Counted from the first letter of the stretch, positions 32,762 to 41,855 are shown. The stretch: DNA of 64,000 nt from Tessaracoccus caeni (GCF_029211185.1 NZ_JARGDO010000013.1:1-64000); one strand, 5' to 3'. Program-made: numbers and translations. The notes: generated by a model from the letters alone, not told the origin.

Positions 32762-34020
32762 TAGCTCCAGTAGGACTCGATCGCCCGCGCGAGGTACCAC
32801 GCATCGTCGACGCCGATCAGCTCTCGGGCCGAGTGCATGCTGAGCAGCCCGGCTCCGACGTCGACCGTCGTGATGCCGAGCCGCGTCGCGGTGATCGGGC
32901 CGATCGTGGAGCCGCAGGGCACGTCGTTGTTCGAGACGAAAGTCTGGGTGGGCACGCCTGCACGTTCGCAGGCTGCCGCCCAGATCCCCGCACCCACGGC
33001 GTCGGTGGCGTAGCGCTGCTGGGCGTTGACCTTCAGCAGCGGGCCACGGTTGGGCTGCGGGCGGGCCACCGGGTCGTGGTGCGAGACGTAGTTGGGGTGC
33101 ACGAGGTGCCCGCAGTCGGCCGAGATGCACGACGAACGGGCCAGCAAGGCCCTCGTCGCGTCGACTCCCAGCCCGTAGGCGGCGGCAAGCCTGACGACGA
33201 CATCCTCGAGGAACGGGCCGGCGGCGCCCGACGTGGTGGCCGAGCCGACCTCCTCATGGTCGAAGGCTGCGAAGACCGTCACATCGCGACCCTGCTCGGC
33301 GGATTCGATGGCCGTCAGCGCCGCGTGGGTCGAGGCCAGGTTGTCCAGGCGCCCTGAGGCCAGGAACTCCCCGGCGATGCCGATCACCTGCGGACGCTGG
33401 GTGTCGAAGGTGTGGAGGTCGTGCGCCACCACGTCGTCGGCCTCGATGCCGGCCAGCTCAGCGAGGTGGGCCAGCAGGTCGACGTCGGCACCTGCACCGA
33501 GGATGGGCTGGAGGTGAGCCTGCCGATCGAGCTTCAACCCGTCGTTGGCGCCGCGATCGAGATGGATGGCCAGCTGCGCGATGCGAGCGATGGCACCGGA
33601 GCGCACCAGGTGCACCGAGCCGTCGCGGGTGACGAGCCGGCCGGCGATGCCGAGGTCGCGGTCGAGCCACGAGTTCAACAGCGGACCACCGTAGATCTCG
33701 ACGCCCACCTGTGCCCAACCGGCTGCGCCGAGCGCGGGAAGCGGCTTCACCTTGAACGCGGGAGAATCAGTGTGCGTGCCGACGATCCGCAGCTCTGCGT
33801 CGTCGGCGAGCTCCTCGGGCGCCACCCACGCGATCACCGCACCGTGCCGAACGACGAAGCAACGCCCACCAGGAACCCCGAAGGGCAGCCTCTCATCCAC
33901 GCTCCGGAACCCTGCGGCGCTCAATCTGCGAGCGATCTGGGACGCCGCGTGATACGAGGTGGGCGAGGCGACGACGAAGTCGGCCAAATCTTGGATGTGG
34001 GAACGTGCGTCGGGGTGCAT
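32761..34020 (-). CDS. M18-family aminopeptidase
   Basis: A 419-residue zinc aminopeptidase (aspartyl aminopeptidase/ApeB type), normally a dodecamer. Metal-ligand segments IVGTHTDSPAFK, AAFDHEEVGS and the closing VGAGLLSMHSARE are the family signatures; also SGRLDNLAS. It removes N-terminal acidic or hydrophobic residues. The ATG at 34020 (MHPDARSHIQ) lies just inside the 162-bp repeat; upstream frame lies in the repeat and is rejected. Stop codon touches the 41-bp palindrome. Confidence 0.93.
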   Translation of the reverse strand: MHPDARSHIQDLADFVVASPTSYHAASQIARRLSAAGFRSVDERLPFGVPGGRCFVVRHGAVIAWVAPEELADDAELRIVGTHTDSPAFKVKPLPALGAAGWAQVGVEIYGGPLLNSWLDRDLGIAGRLVTRDGSVHLVRSGAIARIAQLAIHLDRGANDGLKLDRQAHLQPILGAGADVDLLAHLAELAGIEADDVVAHDLHTFDTQRPQVIGIAGEFLASGRLDNLASTHAALTAIESAEQGRDVTVFAAFDHEEVGSATTSGAAGPFLEDVVVRLAAAYGLGVDATRALLARSSCISADCGHLVHPNYVSHHDPVARPQPNRGPLLKVNAQQRYATDAVGAGIWAAACERAGVPTQTFVSNNDVPCGSTIGPITATRLGITTVDVGAGLLSMHSARELIGVDDAWYLARAIESYWS

Positions 34021-34031
34021 CTGTCCAAGAT

Positions 34032-34194
34032 AGAGGTTCCGCAGGTAGGTGGTGCCGTAGCGAGGACGTGCTGGATGGATGACCTGGCAAGACGGAGAAC
34101 GAAACTGCCATCGGGTCATGCCAGTGAGTTCGACAACGAAGCCAGGTCGCCATCCAGTGCGCCGCAGTAGGTGCCACCTACCTGCGGAACCTCA
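34032..34194. repeat. 163-bp inverted-repeat-ended element, copy B
   Basis: The second copy of the element at 469-630, about 96% identical by eye and in the same orientation. Its terminal repeats are perfect over 20 bp (GAGGTTCCGCAGGTAGGTGG and its complement). It lies between the divergent M18 and rhomboid-like genes, and each end abuts the expected promoter -10 region. No coding frame of note. Confidence 0.82.
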
Positions 34195-34268
34195 TAACGG
34201 TGCTCCCTGACATCTTTGAGGGTGGGCAAGGCTCGCATCGGGGGTCGAAGCATGACACCCTGGTACAC

Positions 34269-35096
34269 GTGAGCAGCCCCTTCCAGCCCCAAGCCAGCGG
34301 CGACTACTGGTTCCGCGTCGGAAAACTCCATGTCACGTCGACGATGCTGGTCGTGCTGCTGGGCGCCATCGGGGCGTTGGCGTGCACTTTCTCGGGCGAT
34401 CTGCGCCTCGCCCTCTACTTCGACGCGTCGAGCTTGTTCCAGCTCCAGTTCTGGCGGATCGTGACCTGGCCGCTGGCCGGAGAACTGACGATCTGGAGCC
34501 TGCTCACCTTCCTGATGCTCTGGTACTTCGGCTCGATGCTGGAGAGCAACCTCGGCCGCGACCGGATGATGCGGCTCTATGTGACCATCTGGGCCACGCT
34601 CACGGTCACGACCGGCATCTTCGGATTGGTTCTGACCACCGTCGGTGGGCTCGCCGGCGTGGGCCAGGTGCAGTTCCTGATCCTGCTGCTGTGGATCGCG
34701 GAGTTCCCTCGGGCCCGATTCTTCTTCAACATCCCGGCATGGGTGTTCGGGGCCTTCATCCTCGGTCTCCAGACGCTGCAGATGCTCGTGATGGGCGCCT
34801 GGGGCGCGCTGATCGCCACGGCTGTCTCTCTGGTGTTCGTGGCACTCGGCGCGCGACGGGTGGGCCTGCTCAGCGCCTACGACTGGCTGCCCAGCGGCGC
34901 CCCGCGCCCGCAGCGCACCCGCTCGCATGCCGCGCAGCAACCTGCTGCTCCCAGCCGTCAGGAACGCCGTCGGGCCAGCGACGAGGAACGGCTGGATCAG
35001 CTTCTCGCAAAGATAAGTGCGGAGGGCATCCACAGCCTCACCAAGCGCGAGCGCAAGGAGCTGGAGGAGCTGCGGCTCCGGCGTCGTCAGGGCTGA
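34269..35096 (+). CDS. Rhomboid-like membrane protein without clear active site
   Basis: About 275 residues with six or so membrane helices and a long basic, coiled C-terminal tail (RKELEELRLRRRQG end). FWRIVTWPLAGELTIWSLLT and MLWYFGSMLESNLGRDRMMR match the derlin/rhomboid fold, but there is no GxSG serine motif, so it is probably an inactive rhomboid-like chaperone. The GTG at 34269 is my choice (VSSPFQPQASGDYW); the frame also opens at 34200. Probably leaderless. Confidence 0.75.
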   Translation: MSSPFQPQASGDYWFRVGKLHVTSTMLVVLLGAIGALACTFSGDLRLALYFDASSLFQLQFWRIVTWPLAGELTIWSLLTFLMLWYFGSMLESNLGRDRMMRLYVTIWATLTVTTGIFGLVLTTVGGLAGVGQVQFLILLLWIAEFPRARFFFNIPAWVFGAFILGLQTLQMLVMGAWGALIATAVSLVFVALGARRVGLLSAYDWLPSGAPRPQRTRSHAAQQPAAPSRQERRRASDEERLDQLLAKISAEGIHSLTKRERKELEELRLRRRQG

Positions 35097-35155
35097 GCCC
35101 CAGTCGCACACGCACCTCCGACCGTTTTGTCAGAGGTGCCTGAGAGGCTTGGGAC

Positions 35156-36445
35156 ATGGACACAATCAGCCTCGTGCTCCTCCTCGTCGCGTTACTGGTC
35201 GGTGGCGTCGTCGGCTATCTGTTCGCCCGCTTGTCCTCCTCGGGGGCACAAGCCGATGCCCGTACGGCCCAGGCCAAGGCGACGGCAGAGCGCGACGCGG
35301 CCGTCCGGTTGGCCGACGAACTGAAAGCAGACCGCGCCGCGATGGCCGATCAGTTCGCACTGTTGTCACAGCGCTCTTTGGAGGCCCAATCGGCAAAGGC
35401 CGACAGGACCGCGGAGGCCAGGATGGCCGCCACTCAACAACTGGTAGAGCCACTGGCAGAAAACCTCAAGACGCTCACCGCTCGCCTCACCGAGGTGGAG
35501 AAGGAACGCGCCCGGCTGTCCGCCGAGCTGTCCCAGCAGGTACGCCAGGTGCAGGACTCCGGTGAGTCGGTGCGCAGGGAGGCACTCAGCCTGGCCACGG
35601 CGCTACGCACGCCACAGGTGCGCGGGGCGTGGGGCGAGCAGAGCCTGCGACGCATCGTCGAGATCTCCGGCCTCACAGCACGCTGCGACTTCGACGACCA
35701 GCAGACCTACACCGCCTCCGACGGCAGTCGGTTCCGCCCCGACATGCGGGTCAACCTGCCGGACTCGCGGGTGGTCTTCGTCGATTCCAAGGTGCCCTTG
35801 GCCGCCATCCTCGACGCCTACAACACCGACGACGAAACCACTCAGCGCGCGCACATCGCGCGGTTCGCCACGCATGTGAAGACCCATATCGAGCAGCTGG
35901 GCTCCAAGTCCTACTGGCAGCTCGATCAGCGCTCGCCGGATTTCGTCGTTCTGTTCCTCGGCAGCGACGAGTTCCTACGACTCGCGCTGGAGGCACTGCC
36001 CGATCTGCACGACTACGCGGCCACACACGACGTCGTGCTGGCGTCGCCAGGGCTGCTCATCCCCCTGCTGCGCACCATCTCGCACGGATGGCGTCAGACG
36101 GAGCTGGCCGAGTCGGCGTCCGAGGTGATTCGCCTGGGACGCGAGCTGTTCGATCGCCTGAGCACCATGGGCGCCCACGTCGACAAGCTCGGCCGCTCGC
36201 TCACCTCATCGGTGCGCGCGTACAACAGCGCCGTCAGTTCGTTGGAGTCGCGCGTCATGGTGTCGGCCCGCCGCTTCAACGATCTCCGCGTGGCCGACAC
36301 GGAGCTGAAGAAGCTGGACCCTATCGACGAGCCGGTCCGCACGCCGGCCGTACCGGAAATGCTCGCCTACGAGGAGGAAAGAATGCAGATCGCGGAGCTG
36401 GCCAAACTAGCCGACCGACGCGACGTCAGCCCGTCGGCGGGCTGA
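35156..36445 (+). CDS. rmuC: RmuC-family recombination-associated protein
   Basis: A 429-residue protein: one N-terminal membrane helix (about 5-25), a coiled coil (about 35-135) and a restriction-endonuclease-like domain. The core motifs TPQVRGAWGEQSLRRIVE, FRPDMRVNLPDSRVVFVDSK and KSYWQLDQRSPDFVVLFL, with the catalytic Asp/Lys pair in VFVDSK, are the RmuC signature. It limits inversions at short repeats, which is notable in a palindrome-rich window. ATG start; 37 bp before ilvA. Confidence 0.93.
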   Translation: MDTISLVLLLVALLVGGVVGYLFARLSSSGAQADARTAQAKATAERDAAVRLADELKADRAAMADQFALLSQRSLEAQSAKADRTAEARMAATQQLVEPLAENLKTLTARLTEVEKERARLSAELSQQVRQVQDSGESVRREALSLATALRTPQVRGAWGEQSLRRIVEISGLTARCDFDDQQTYTASDGSRFRPDMRVNLPDSRVVFVDSKVPLAAILDAYNTDDETTQRAHIARFATHVKTHIEQLGSKSYWQLDQRSPDFVVLFLGSDEFLRLALEALPDLHDYAATHDVVLASPGLLIPLLRTISHGWRQTELAESASEVIRLGRELFDRLSTMGAHVDKLGRSLTSSVRAYNSAVSSLESRVMVSARRFNDLRVADTELKKLDPIDEPVRTPAVPEMLAYEEERMQIAELAKLADRRDVSPSAG

Positions 36446-36482
36446 CCGAGCTACCGCGTCCCGGAGTGGTAGAAATGGTGCG

Positions 36483-37751
36483 GTGAGCATCCTGACAGAT
36501 CTGGTACCGGAGATCGCCGAGGCCCGGCGACGCCTCAGCGGCGTTGCCGAGCACACCCCCGTGCAGCGCAATCAGCGTCTCTCCGCAGCTACCGGATGCG
36601 ACGTGTGGGTGAAGCGCGAGGATCTCCAACCGGTGCGCTCCTACAAGCTGCGCGGCGCCTACAACCTGATGTCTCAGCTGAGCGAGCAGGACAAGCGCGC
36701 CGGCGTCGTCTGCGCCTCCGCGGGCAACCACGCTCAGGGCGTGGCCTTCAGCTGCGCGGCGCTGGGCATCCACGCCACCATCTTCGTGCCGCGCACCACG
36801 CCCAGACAGAAGCGCGACCGCATCCTGGCGATCGGCCAGGGCCACGTCGAGCTGAAGCTGATGGGCTCCACCTATGACGCCGCCATGGAAGCATCGCGGG
36901 CCTACGCCGCCGAAACGGGCCGCGTCTCGGTTCCGGCGTTCAACCATCCGCGTATCGTCGCCGGGCAAGCCACGGTGATCGTCGAGGCCTTCGAGCAGCT
37001 CGGCTTCGTGCCCGACGTGGTGGTCATCCCGGTCGGCGGCGGTGGTCTGCTCTCCGGCGCGGCCGCATGGCTGCGTCACACGCATCCCGAGGTGCGCATC
37101 ATCGGCGTCGAGCCCGAGGGCGCGCCGTGCGTGGCCGCCGCCATCTCGGCCGGACGCCCGGTCAAGCTGCCGGAGATCGAGACCTTCGTCGACGGCGCCG
37201 CCGTCGCGCAGGTGGGCGACTTCACGTTCCAGGCCATCCGTGAGGCCCAGGTGGAGCTGATCCGCGTGCCCGAGGGCCAGGTGTGCACGGAGATGCTCGA
37301 CCTCTATCAGACCGACGGCATCATCGCCGAGCCCGCCGGCGCGCTGGCCCCGTCGGCCCTGCCCACCGGCGGCGTCGGTCCGCGCGCCCAGATCGCCCAC
37401 GGGTCGCGCGTGCTCACCATCGTCTCCGGCGGCAACAATGACGTGGCGCGCTATGCCGAGGTGGTGGAACGCTCGCTGATCCATGAGGGACGCAAGCGCT
37501 ACTTCCTCGTCGACTTCCCTCAGCAGCCCGGCGCTCTGCGCTCGTTCCTCGACAACGTGCTCGGCCCCGACGACGACATCACCTACTTCGAATACGTGAA
37601 GCGCAGCAACCGCGAGACCGGCCCCGCGCTGGTCGGCATCGAGCTGGGCAATCCCACCGACTATCCGTTCCTCCTGCTGAGGCTCGAGGAGTCGGGCATG
37701 CACATCCACGAGGTCGCCTACGACTCCCCCTACTTCCAGTTCCTGGTGTGA
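36483..37751 (+). CDS. ilvA: Threonine deaminase (threonine ammonia-lyase)
   Basis: A 422-residue PLP enzyme that makes 2-oxobutanoate for isoleucine. The Schiff-base Lys55 is in SYKLRGAY, SAGNHAQGVAFSC binds substrate, and GGGGLLSGAA binds the PLP phosphate. The C-terminal part (KRYFLVDFPQQPGALRSFLD) is a single regulatory ACT-like domain, as in the B. subtilis enzyme, so feedback by isoleucine is likely. Starts with GTG. Followed by a duplicated palindromic repeat. Confidence 0.95.
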   Translation: MSILTDLVPEIAEARRRLSGVAEHTPVQRNQRLSAATGCDVWVKREDLQPVRSYKLRGAYNLMSQLSEQDKRAGVVCASAGNHAQGVAFSCAALGIHATIFVPRTTPRQKRDRILAIGQGHVELKLMGSTYDAAMEASRAYAAETGRVSVPAFNHPRIVAGQATVIVEAFEQLGFVPDVVVIPVGGGGLLSGAAAWLRHTHPEVRIIGVEPEGAPCVAAAISAGRPVKLPEIETFVDGAAVAQVGDFTFQAIREAQVELIRVPEGQVCTEMLDLYQTDGIIAEPAGALAPSALPTGGVGPRAQIAHGSRVLTIVSGGNNDVARYAEVVERSLIHEGRKRYFLVDFPQQPGALRSFLDNVLGPDDDITYFEYVKRSNRETGPALVGIELGNPTDYPFLLLRLEESGMHIHEVAYDSPYFQFLV

Positions 37752-37757
37752 CCACCT

Positions 37758-37883
37758 GCGCTCCTTGAGGAGCGAGGGACGAGCCTCGAAAAGAGCGCGG
37801 ATCAGTGCTTCACAGAGCGCCGATGACGCTCTTTGAGGTGCGAGGGACGAGCCTCGAAAAGAGCGCGGATCAGTGCTTCACGG
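37758..37883. repeat. Tandem duplication of palindrome plus ispH 3' end
   Basis: Unit 1 (37758-37815) and unit 2 (37826-37883) are 68 bp apart and nearly identical. Each contains the CTC(C/T)TTGAGG...CCTCGAAAAGAGCG hairpin followed by GGATCAGTGCTTCAC. In unit 2 that last stretch is the real 3' end of ispH on the minus strand; unit 1 carries a non-coding copy of it. The hairpins sit between converging ilvA and ispH. Confidence 0.85.
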
Positions 37884-38841
37884 AACGGCGGAGATCCTTA
37901 CGCAGCTCCGGAGGCAGCGCGAACTGGAGGGTCTCCTCCGTCAGGCGCTCCTCGACGGCCTCGGGATAGCCGCGCTCGCGCAGGAACTCCAGCACGCCCT
38001 GCACCAGCTCATCCGGCACCGACGCGCCGCTGGTGACGCCGACGCTCTCGACGCCCTCCAGCCACGCCTCGTCGATCTCCCCCGCATTGTCGACGCGGTA
38101 GGACGCCTTGGCGCCGGCCTCCAGCGCCACCTCCACCAGCCGCACCGAGTTGGACGAGTTCTTGGAGCCGACGACGATCATCAGGTCGCAGCCGCCGCCG
38201 GCGATCTGCTTGACCGCGAGCTGGCGGTTCTGCGTCGCGTAGCAGATGTCATCTGACGGGGGGTTCATCAGCAGCGGGAACTTCTGGCGCAGCCGGGTGA
38301 CCGTCTCCATGGTCTCGTCCACCGACAAGGTGGTCTGCGACAGCCACGCGACGTTCGTGGCGTCGGGAAGTTCGAGCTTCTCGACGTCCTCGGGACGCTC
38401 CACCAGAGTGGTCATCTCCGGCGCCTCACCCATGGTGCCCTCGACCTCTTCGTGGTTGGCGTGGCCGATCAGCAAGATCTTGGTGCCGTCCTTGGCGAAG
38501 CGCTTGGCCTCGTGATGCACCTTGGTGACCAGCGGGCAGGTGGCGTCGATGGTCTTCAGGCTGCGCTCGGCCGCCTCGGCATGCACCGCCGGCGAGACGC
38601 CGTGCGCGGAGAACACCACCGTCGCCCCCTGGGGGATCTCGTCGAGCTCGTCGACGAAGATCGCGCCGCGCGCCTCGAGGTCTTCCACGACGTGCTTGTT
38701 GTGCACGATCTGCTTGCGTACGTAGACGGGCCCCTCATAGAGATCCAGCGCCTTCTCTACCGTTACCACGGCACGCTCGACGCCCGCGCAGTAGCCGCGC
38801 GGCGCGGCCACCACCACCCTCTTGCCCGTCTGGTCAGTCAT
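37870..38841 (-). CDS. ispH: 4-hydroxy-3-methylbut-2-enyl diphosphate reductase
   Basis: A 323-residue iron-sulfur enzyme, last step of the non-mevalonate isoprenoid pathway. The three cluster cysteines are Cys18 ([10 protein letters not shown]), Cys102 ([11 protein letters not shown]) and Cys200 ([11 protein letters not shown]). Substrate His residues lie in NKHVVEDL (His50) and SAHGVSP (His80), and SKNSSNS is the phosphate site. Divergent from xseA, the order found in many actinobacteria. Its promoter region contains a 13-bp relic of the 162-bp element. Confidence 0.97.
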   Translation of the reverse strand: MTDQTGKRVVVAAPRGYCAGVERAVVTVEKALDLYEGPVYVRKQIVHNKHVVEDLEARGAIFVDELDEIPQGATVVFSAHGVSPAVHAEAAERSLKTIDATCPLVTKVHHEAKRFAKDGTKILLIGHANHEEVEGTMGEAPEMTTLVERPEDVEKLELPDATNVAWLSQTTLSVDETMETVTRLRQKFPLLMNPPSDDICYATQNRQLAVKQIAGGGCDLMIVVGSKNSSNSVRLVEVALEAGAKASYRVDNAGEIDEAWLEGVESVGVTSGASVPDELVQGVLEFLRERGYPEAVEERLTEETLQFALPPELRKDLRRSVKH

Positions 38842-38854
38842 GCGCCCCAGTCTA

Positions 38855-38867
38855 AGAGGTTCCGCAG
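38855..38867. repeat. 13-bp relic of the 162-bp element terminus
   Basis: AGAGGTTCCGCAG equals the end of the 162-bp element. It lies between the divergent ispH and xseA genes, in the same promoter position as the full copies, but no inner or opposite end follows. It may be a relic or a shared promoter sequence. Confidence 0.4.
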
Positions 38868-38927
38868 AATGTCCCTATCTGCTGATAGCTTCGGCTGCAT
38901 GATCCGCTCATCGCGCCGGAGATCCCG

Positions 38928-40166
38928 ATGGCGCTGACCAGTTCGCCGGAGCAGCCGCAGCCGCTCGGCCGGATCATCCTGGCCGTGCGCGACTGGGTGG
39001 GCCGCCTGGGCGAGGTCTGGGTGGAGGCCCAGGTGGTGGAGATCAAGCGCCGCAGCGCACCGACGCAGTTCCTCACCTTCCGCGACCGGCTCACCGAGTC
39101 GTCGGTGCAGGTCACCACCACCGCCTACGTGCTCGACGCGGCCGGCCCACTGCCGGAGGGTTCCCAAGTGGTCGCTCGGGTTCGTCCTCGCGTATGGGAG
39201 CGCAGCGGGCAGCTCAGCTTCGAGTGCTTGGAACTGCGGGTCGCGGGCGAGGGCCGACTGCTGGCACAGCTCGAGCAGCTCAAGCGCAAGCTCCAGGCCG
39301 AGGGGCTCTTCGAGGCCTACCGTAAGCGCCGGCCGCCACTGCTCCCCGGGGTGATCGGCCTGGTCACGGGCAAAGACTCCGACGCCGAACGCGACGTGAT
39401 CACCACCGTCACCAGGCGCTGGCCCGCCGCGCAGATCCGCACCCGCTATGCACTGGTCCAGGGCCCTCGCGCGGCCGCGTCGGTGATCGACGCCCTTTCA
39501 GATCTCGACGAGGATCCGGACATCGACGTGATCATCGTCGCCCGCGGCGGCGGAGCGCTCGAAGATCTGCTGCCCTTCTCCGACGAGGGTGTGGTGCGCG
39601 CGGTGGCCGAGGCCATGACACCAGTGATCTCGGCGATCGGACACGAACGCGACGTGCCGCTGATCGACTTCGTCGCGGATGTCCGCGCCTCCACCCCCAC
39701 CGACGCCGGCAAGCGCGTGGTGCCTGACGTCGCCGAGGAGGCCGCCCTGATCCGAGATGCGAGGAACCGGCTCCGCCGCGCCGTCTCGTCGCAACTCGAC
39801 GCCGCCCAGCGTCACCTCGACGAGCTGCGCGCACGCCCCGTCATGGTGGATCCCACCAGCGCCTTCATCGCCCACTACGACCGGCTCGAGTTGCTTCGTC
39901 ATCGGCTGACCACCTCCATCGACCGCCGGCTCGCCGACGAGCAGGCGACGCTGCGCACCCACCTGGGCGCTATCCGCGCGATGTCGCCCAAGGCCACGCT
40001 GGAGCGCGGCTACGCGGTGCTCGTTGATGACGACCGGCGCTCGGTCTCCGTCGTGGACGACGCGAAGCCCGGATCGCGCATCCACGCCTACCTCGCCGAC
40101 GGCGAACTCACGCTCGACGTCGTCGACGCCATCCCGCATGCCGGAAGAGAGGACTCCCATGAGTGA
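38928..40166 (+). CDS. xseA: Exodeoxyribonuclease VII large subunit
   Basis: A 412-residue catalytic subunit of exonuclease VII, which degrades single-stranded DNA from both ends. It has an N-terminal OB fold (GEVWVEAQVVEIKRR), the catalytic core with VARGGGALEDLLPFSDE and SAIGHERDVPLIDFVADVRA (His/Asp), and a C-terminal coiled arm that holds XseB; it ends MSPKATLERGYAV...DDAKPGS. It overlaps xseB by 8 bp and forms an operon with it. Confidence 0.96.
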   Translation: MALTSSPEQPQPLGRIILAVRDWVGRLGEVWVEAQVVEIKRRSAPTQFLTFRDRLTESSVQVTTTAYVLDAAGPLPEGSQVVARVRPRVWERSGQLSFECLELRVAGEGRLLAQLEQLKRKLQAEGLFEAYRKRRPPLLPGVIGLVTGKDSDAERDVITTVTRRWPAAQIRTRYALVQGPRAAASVIDALSDLDEDPDIDVIIVARGGGALEDLLPFSDEGVVRAVAEAMTPVISAIGHERDVPLIDFVADVRASTPTDAGKRVVPDVAEEAALIRDARNRLRRAVSSQLDAAQRHLDELRARPVMVDPTSAFIAHYDRLELLRHRLTTSIDRRLADEQATLRTHLGAIRAMSPKATLERGYAVLVDDDRRSVSVVDDAKPGSRIHAYLADGELTLDVVDAIPHAGREDSHE

Positions 40167-40350
40167 GGAACTCACCTATGAGGCCGCCCGCGACGAACTC
40201 GCCCAGGTGGTGCGCACACTGGAGTCAGGCGGGGTGTCACTGGCCGAGTCGATGGCCCTGTGGAAACGCGGCGAGGAGTTGGCCGGCGTCTGCCAAGGCT
40301 TCCTCGACGGCGCCCGCGAGCAGGTAGCCAGGGCGCGGCAAACGGACTAG
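40159..40350 (+). CDS. xseB: Exodeoxyribonuclease VII small subunit
   Basis: A 63-residue all-helical subunit, LTYEAARDELAQVVRTLESG then GVSLAESMALWKRGEEL being the hallmark of XseB. Several copies coat the XseA arm. It starts at an ATG inside the xseA end and overlaps the converging DUF4245-like gene by 4 bp. Confidence 0.95.
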   Translation: MSEELTYEAARDELAQVVRTLESGGVSLAESMALWKRGEELAGVCQGFLDGAREQVARARQTD

Positions 40351-40910
40351 TCCGCAGCCTGGCTGGTCAGCGTCGTGGCGAAGGCCTCAAGCTGCGTGTA
40401 GTCGGTGTCGCCGGTGATGGCGGCCACCACGTCGTCGGTCTCTGCGATCAGGCTTCGGGTGCGACCGTCGTGCGAGACATACCTGTCCCAAGTGAGGCCC
40501 GCGGCGTCGAGCGACCCCTCTTCCTTCAGGCCCTCGCGCGTCACCCAGGTGATGAAGCTCGGGATGGCGCGATCTCGTTGCTGCAGGCCGACGTAGATGT
40601 CATTGGGGGCCATGTAGCCCAGCTGCCAGGAGTTGCCGACCGCCGGCTCCCCGGTGATCCAGCGTTCGCCGTCGGCGGCCCATGCCGCTCGCACCGGCTG
40701 CCAGTCGGCCGGCAGTCCGGCGGGCCGGAGCACCGGATACGGCGACTCCTCCTGAGCCTGCGCGAGCACCGGAGCGACGTCCACCGTCTCCACCTCCGGA
40801 GCGGGTGTACGGGTGAAGAACCAGGTGATCAGCAGCACGGGGACGATCAGCACGACCATCGAGATGACCATGTCGCGGCTGTTGCCCTTCATACCGTGCG
40901 GTGCTGCCAT
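40347..40910 (-). CDS. DUF4245-like single-pass membrane protein
   Basis: A 187-residue protein with one membrane helix (MVISMVVLIVPVLLITWFF, about 14-32) and an extracellular beta-rich domain (PVLRPAGLPADWQPVRAAW, TWVTREGLKEEGSLD). The position beside xseB and the domain pattern match actinobacterial DUF4245. Function unknown; probably exported-side envelope protein. Overlaps the xseB stop by 4 bp on the other strand and lies 24 bp downstream of the prenyl transferase. Confidence 0.8.
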   Translation of the reverse strand: MAAPHGMKGNSRDMVISMVVLIVPVLLITWFFTRTPAPEVETVDVAPVLAQAQEESPYPVLRPAGLPADWQPVRAAWAADGERWITGEPAVGNSWQLGYMAPNDIYVGLQQRDRAIPSFITWVTREGLKEEGSLDAAGLTWDRYVSHDGRTRSLIAETDDVVAAITGDTDYTQLEAFATTLTSQAAD

Positions 40911-40934
40911 GCCCCTATCGTGCCGCAGCCGAGG

Positions 40935-41735
40935 CTATCGGCCGAATCGCCGCTCCCGCTGCGTGTAGGCGCGGAGTGCCCGGATGAAGTCGACGCGGCG
41001 GAAGTCGGGCCACAACGCCTCGCAGAAATAGAACTCGCTGTGCGCCGACTGCCAGAGCAGGAAGCCAGAGAGCCGTTGCTCGCCGGAGGTGCGGATGATC
41101 AGGTCGGGATCGGGCTGGCCCTTGGTGTAGAGGTGCTCGGAGATCTCGTCGATCTCGAGGGTCTCCGCCACTTCGTCCAGCGTGGCGCCCTCCGCCGCGC
41201 GCTGGGCGAGCAGTGAGCGGACGGCGTCGCGCAGCTCGTGCCGGCCTCCGTAGGACACCGCCACGTTGACCTGCATTCCGTCCGCGCCCTCCGTGCGGGA
41301 GGCCGACGCGGCCAGCTTCTCGGCGCATTCCGCCGGCAGCAGGTCGAGCGCACCGACCGCGCGGACCCGCCACGTGCCCCGGGTGGCCAGGTCGTCGACG
41401 AGTTGCTCGATCACACCCAGCAACGGCGCGAGCTCGGACGCTTCGGAGCGGGCCAGGTTGTCGGTGCTGAGCACCCAGAGGGTCACCACTTGGATGCCCA
41501 CCTCGTCGCACCATTCGACGAAGTCCAGCAGCTTCACGGCACCGGCTCGGTAGCCGGCGACCAACGGCTCCCCCGGCGCATTCATCCGGGCCCAGCGACG
41601 GTTGCCGTCGGCGAGCACCGCGACGTGACGCGGGAGCCGGTCGGCGTCGAGGTGCGAAAGGATCTTCTTCTCGTACCCCGAGTACAGGAAGCTGGGCGGC
41701 CAGAACCGGCCCACGAACTCCCCAGCGGCTGTCAT
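40935..41735 (-). CDS. Short-chain Z-isoprenyl diphosphate synthase (UppS family)
   Basis: A 266-residue cis-prenyl transferase. The catalytic Asp43 is in VAVLADGNRRWAR, and the conserved WVLSTDNLARSE, VAVSYGGRHELRD and DLIIRTSGEQRLSGFLLWQS motifs bind diphosphates. By its place in this backbone it matches the Z,E-farnesyl diphosphate synthase (Rv1086 type) rather than the longer-chain enzyme. It feeds cell-wall lipid carriers. ATG at 41735 chosen (MTAAGEFVGRF); an earlier frame is rejected. Confidence 0.92.
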   Translation of the reverse strand: MTAAGEFVGRFWPPSFLYSGYEKKILSHLDADRLPRHVAVLADGNRRWARMNAPGEPLVAGYRAGAVKLLDFVEWCDEVGIQVVTLWVLSTDNLARSEASELAPLLGVIEQLVDDLATRGTWRVRAVGALDLLPAECAEKLAASASRTEGADGMQVNVAVSYGGRHELRDAVRSLLAQRAAEGATLDEVAETLEIDEISEHLYTKGQPDPDLIIRTSGEQRLSGFLLWQSAHSEFYFCEALWPDFRRVDFIRALRAYTQRERRFGR

Positions 41736-41831
41736 GCCGACCAGACTAGCGCGACCAAGAGCTTCCGAGGCGGATGGCACGTGGCCATGGAGATCTCCCG
41801 CGCAGAGACTTTGATTTCAGGCCCAACTGGC

Positions 41832-41855
41832 GTAACCTACGGTACCGTAAGTTAC
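41832..41855. promoter_or_regulatory. TetR-type operator before the hemolysin III gene
   Basis: A 24-bp palindrome with one mismatched pair, centred on TACGGTACCGTA, followed by a further TTACGG half-site. It is 17 bp upstream of the trhA start. The shape is that of a TetR-family operator; no TetR gene is in the window, so the regulator acts in trans. Confidence 0.65.
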
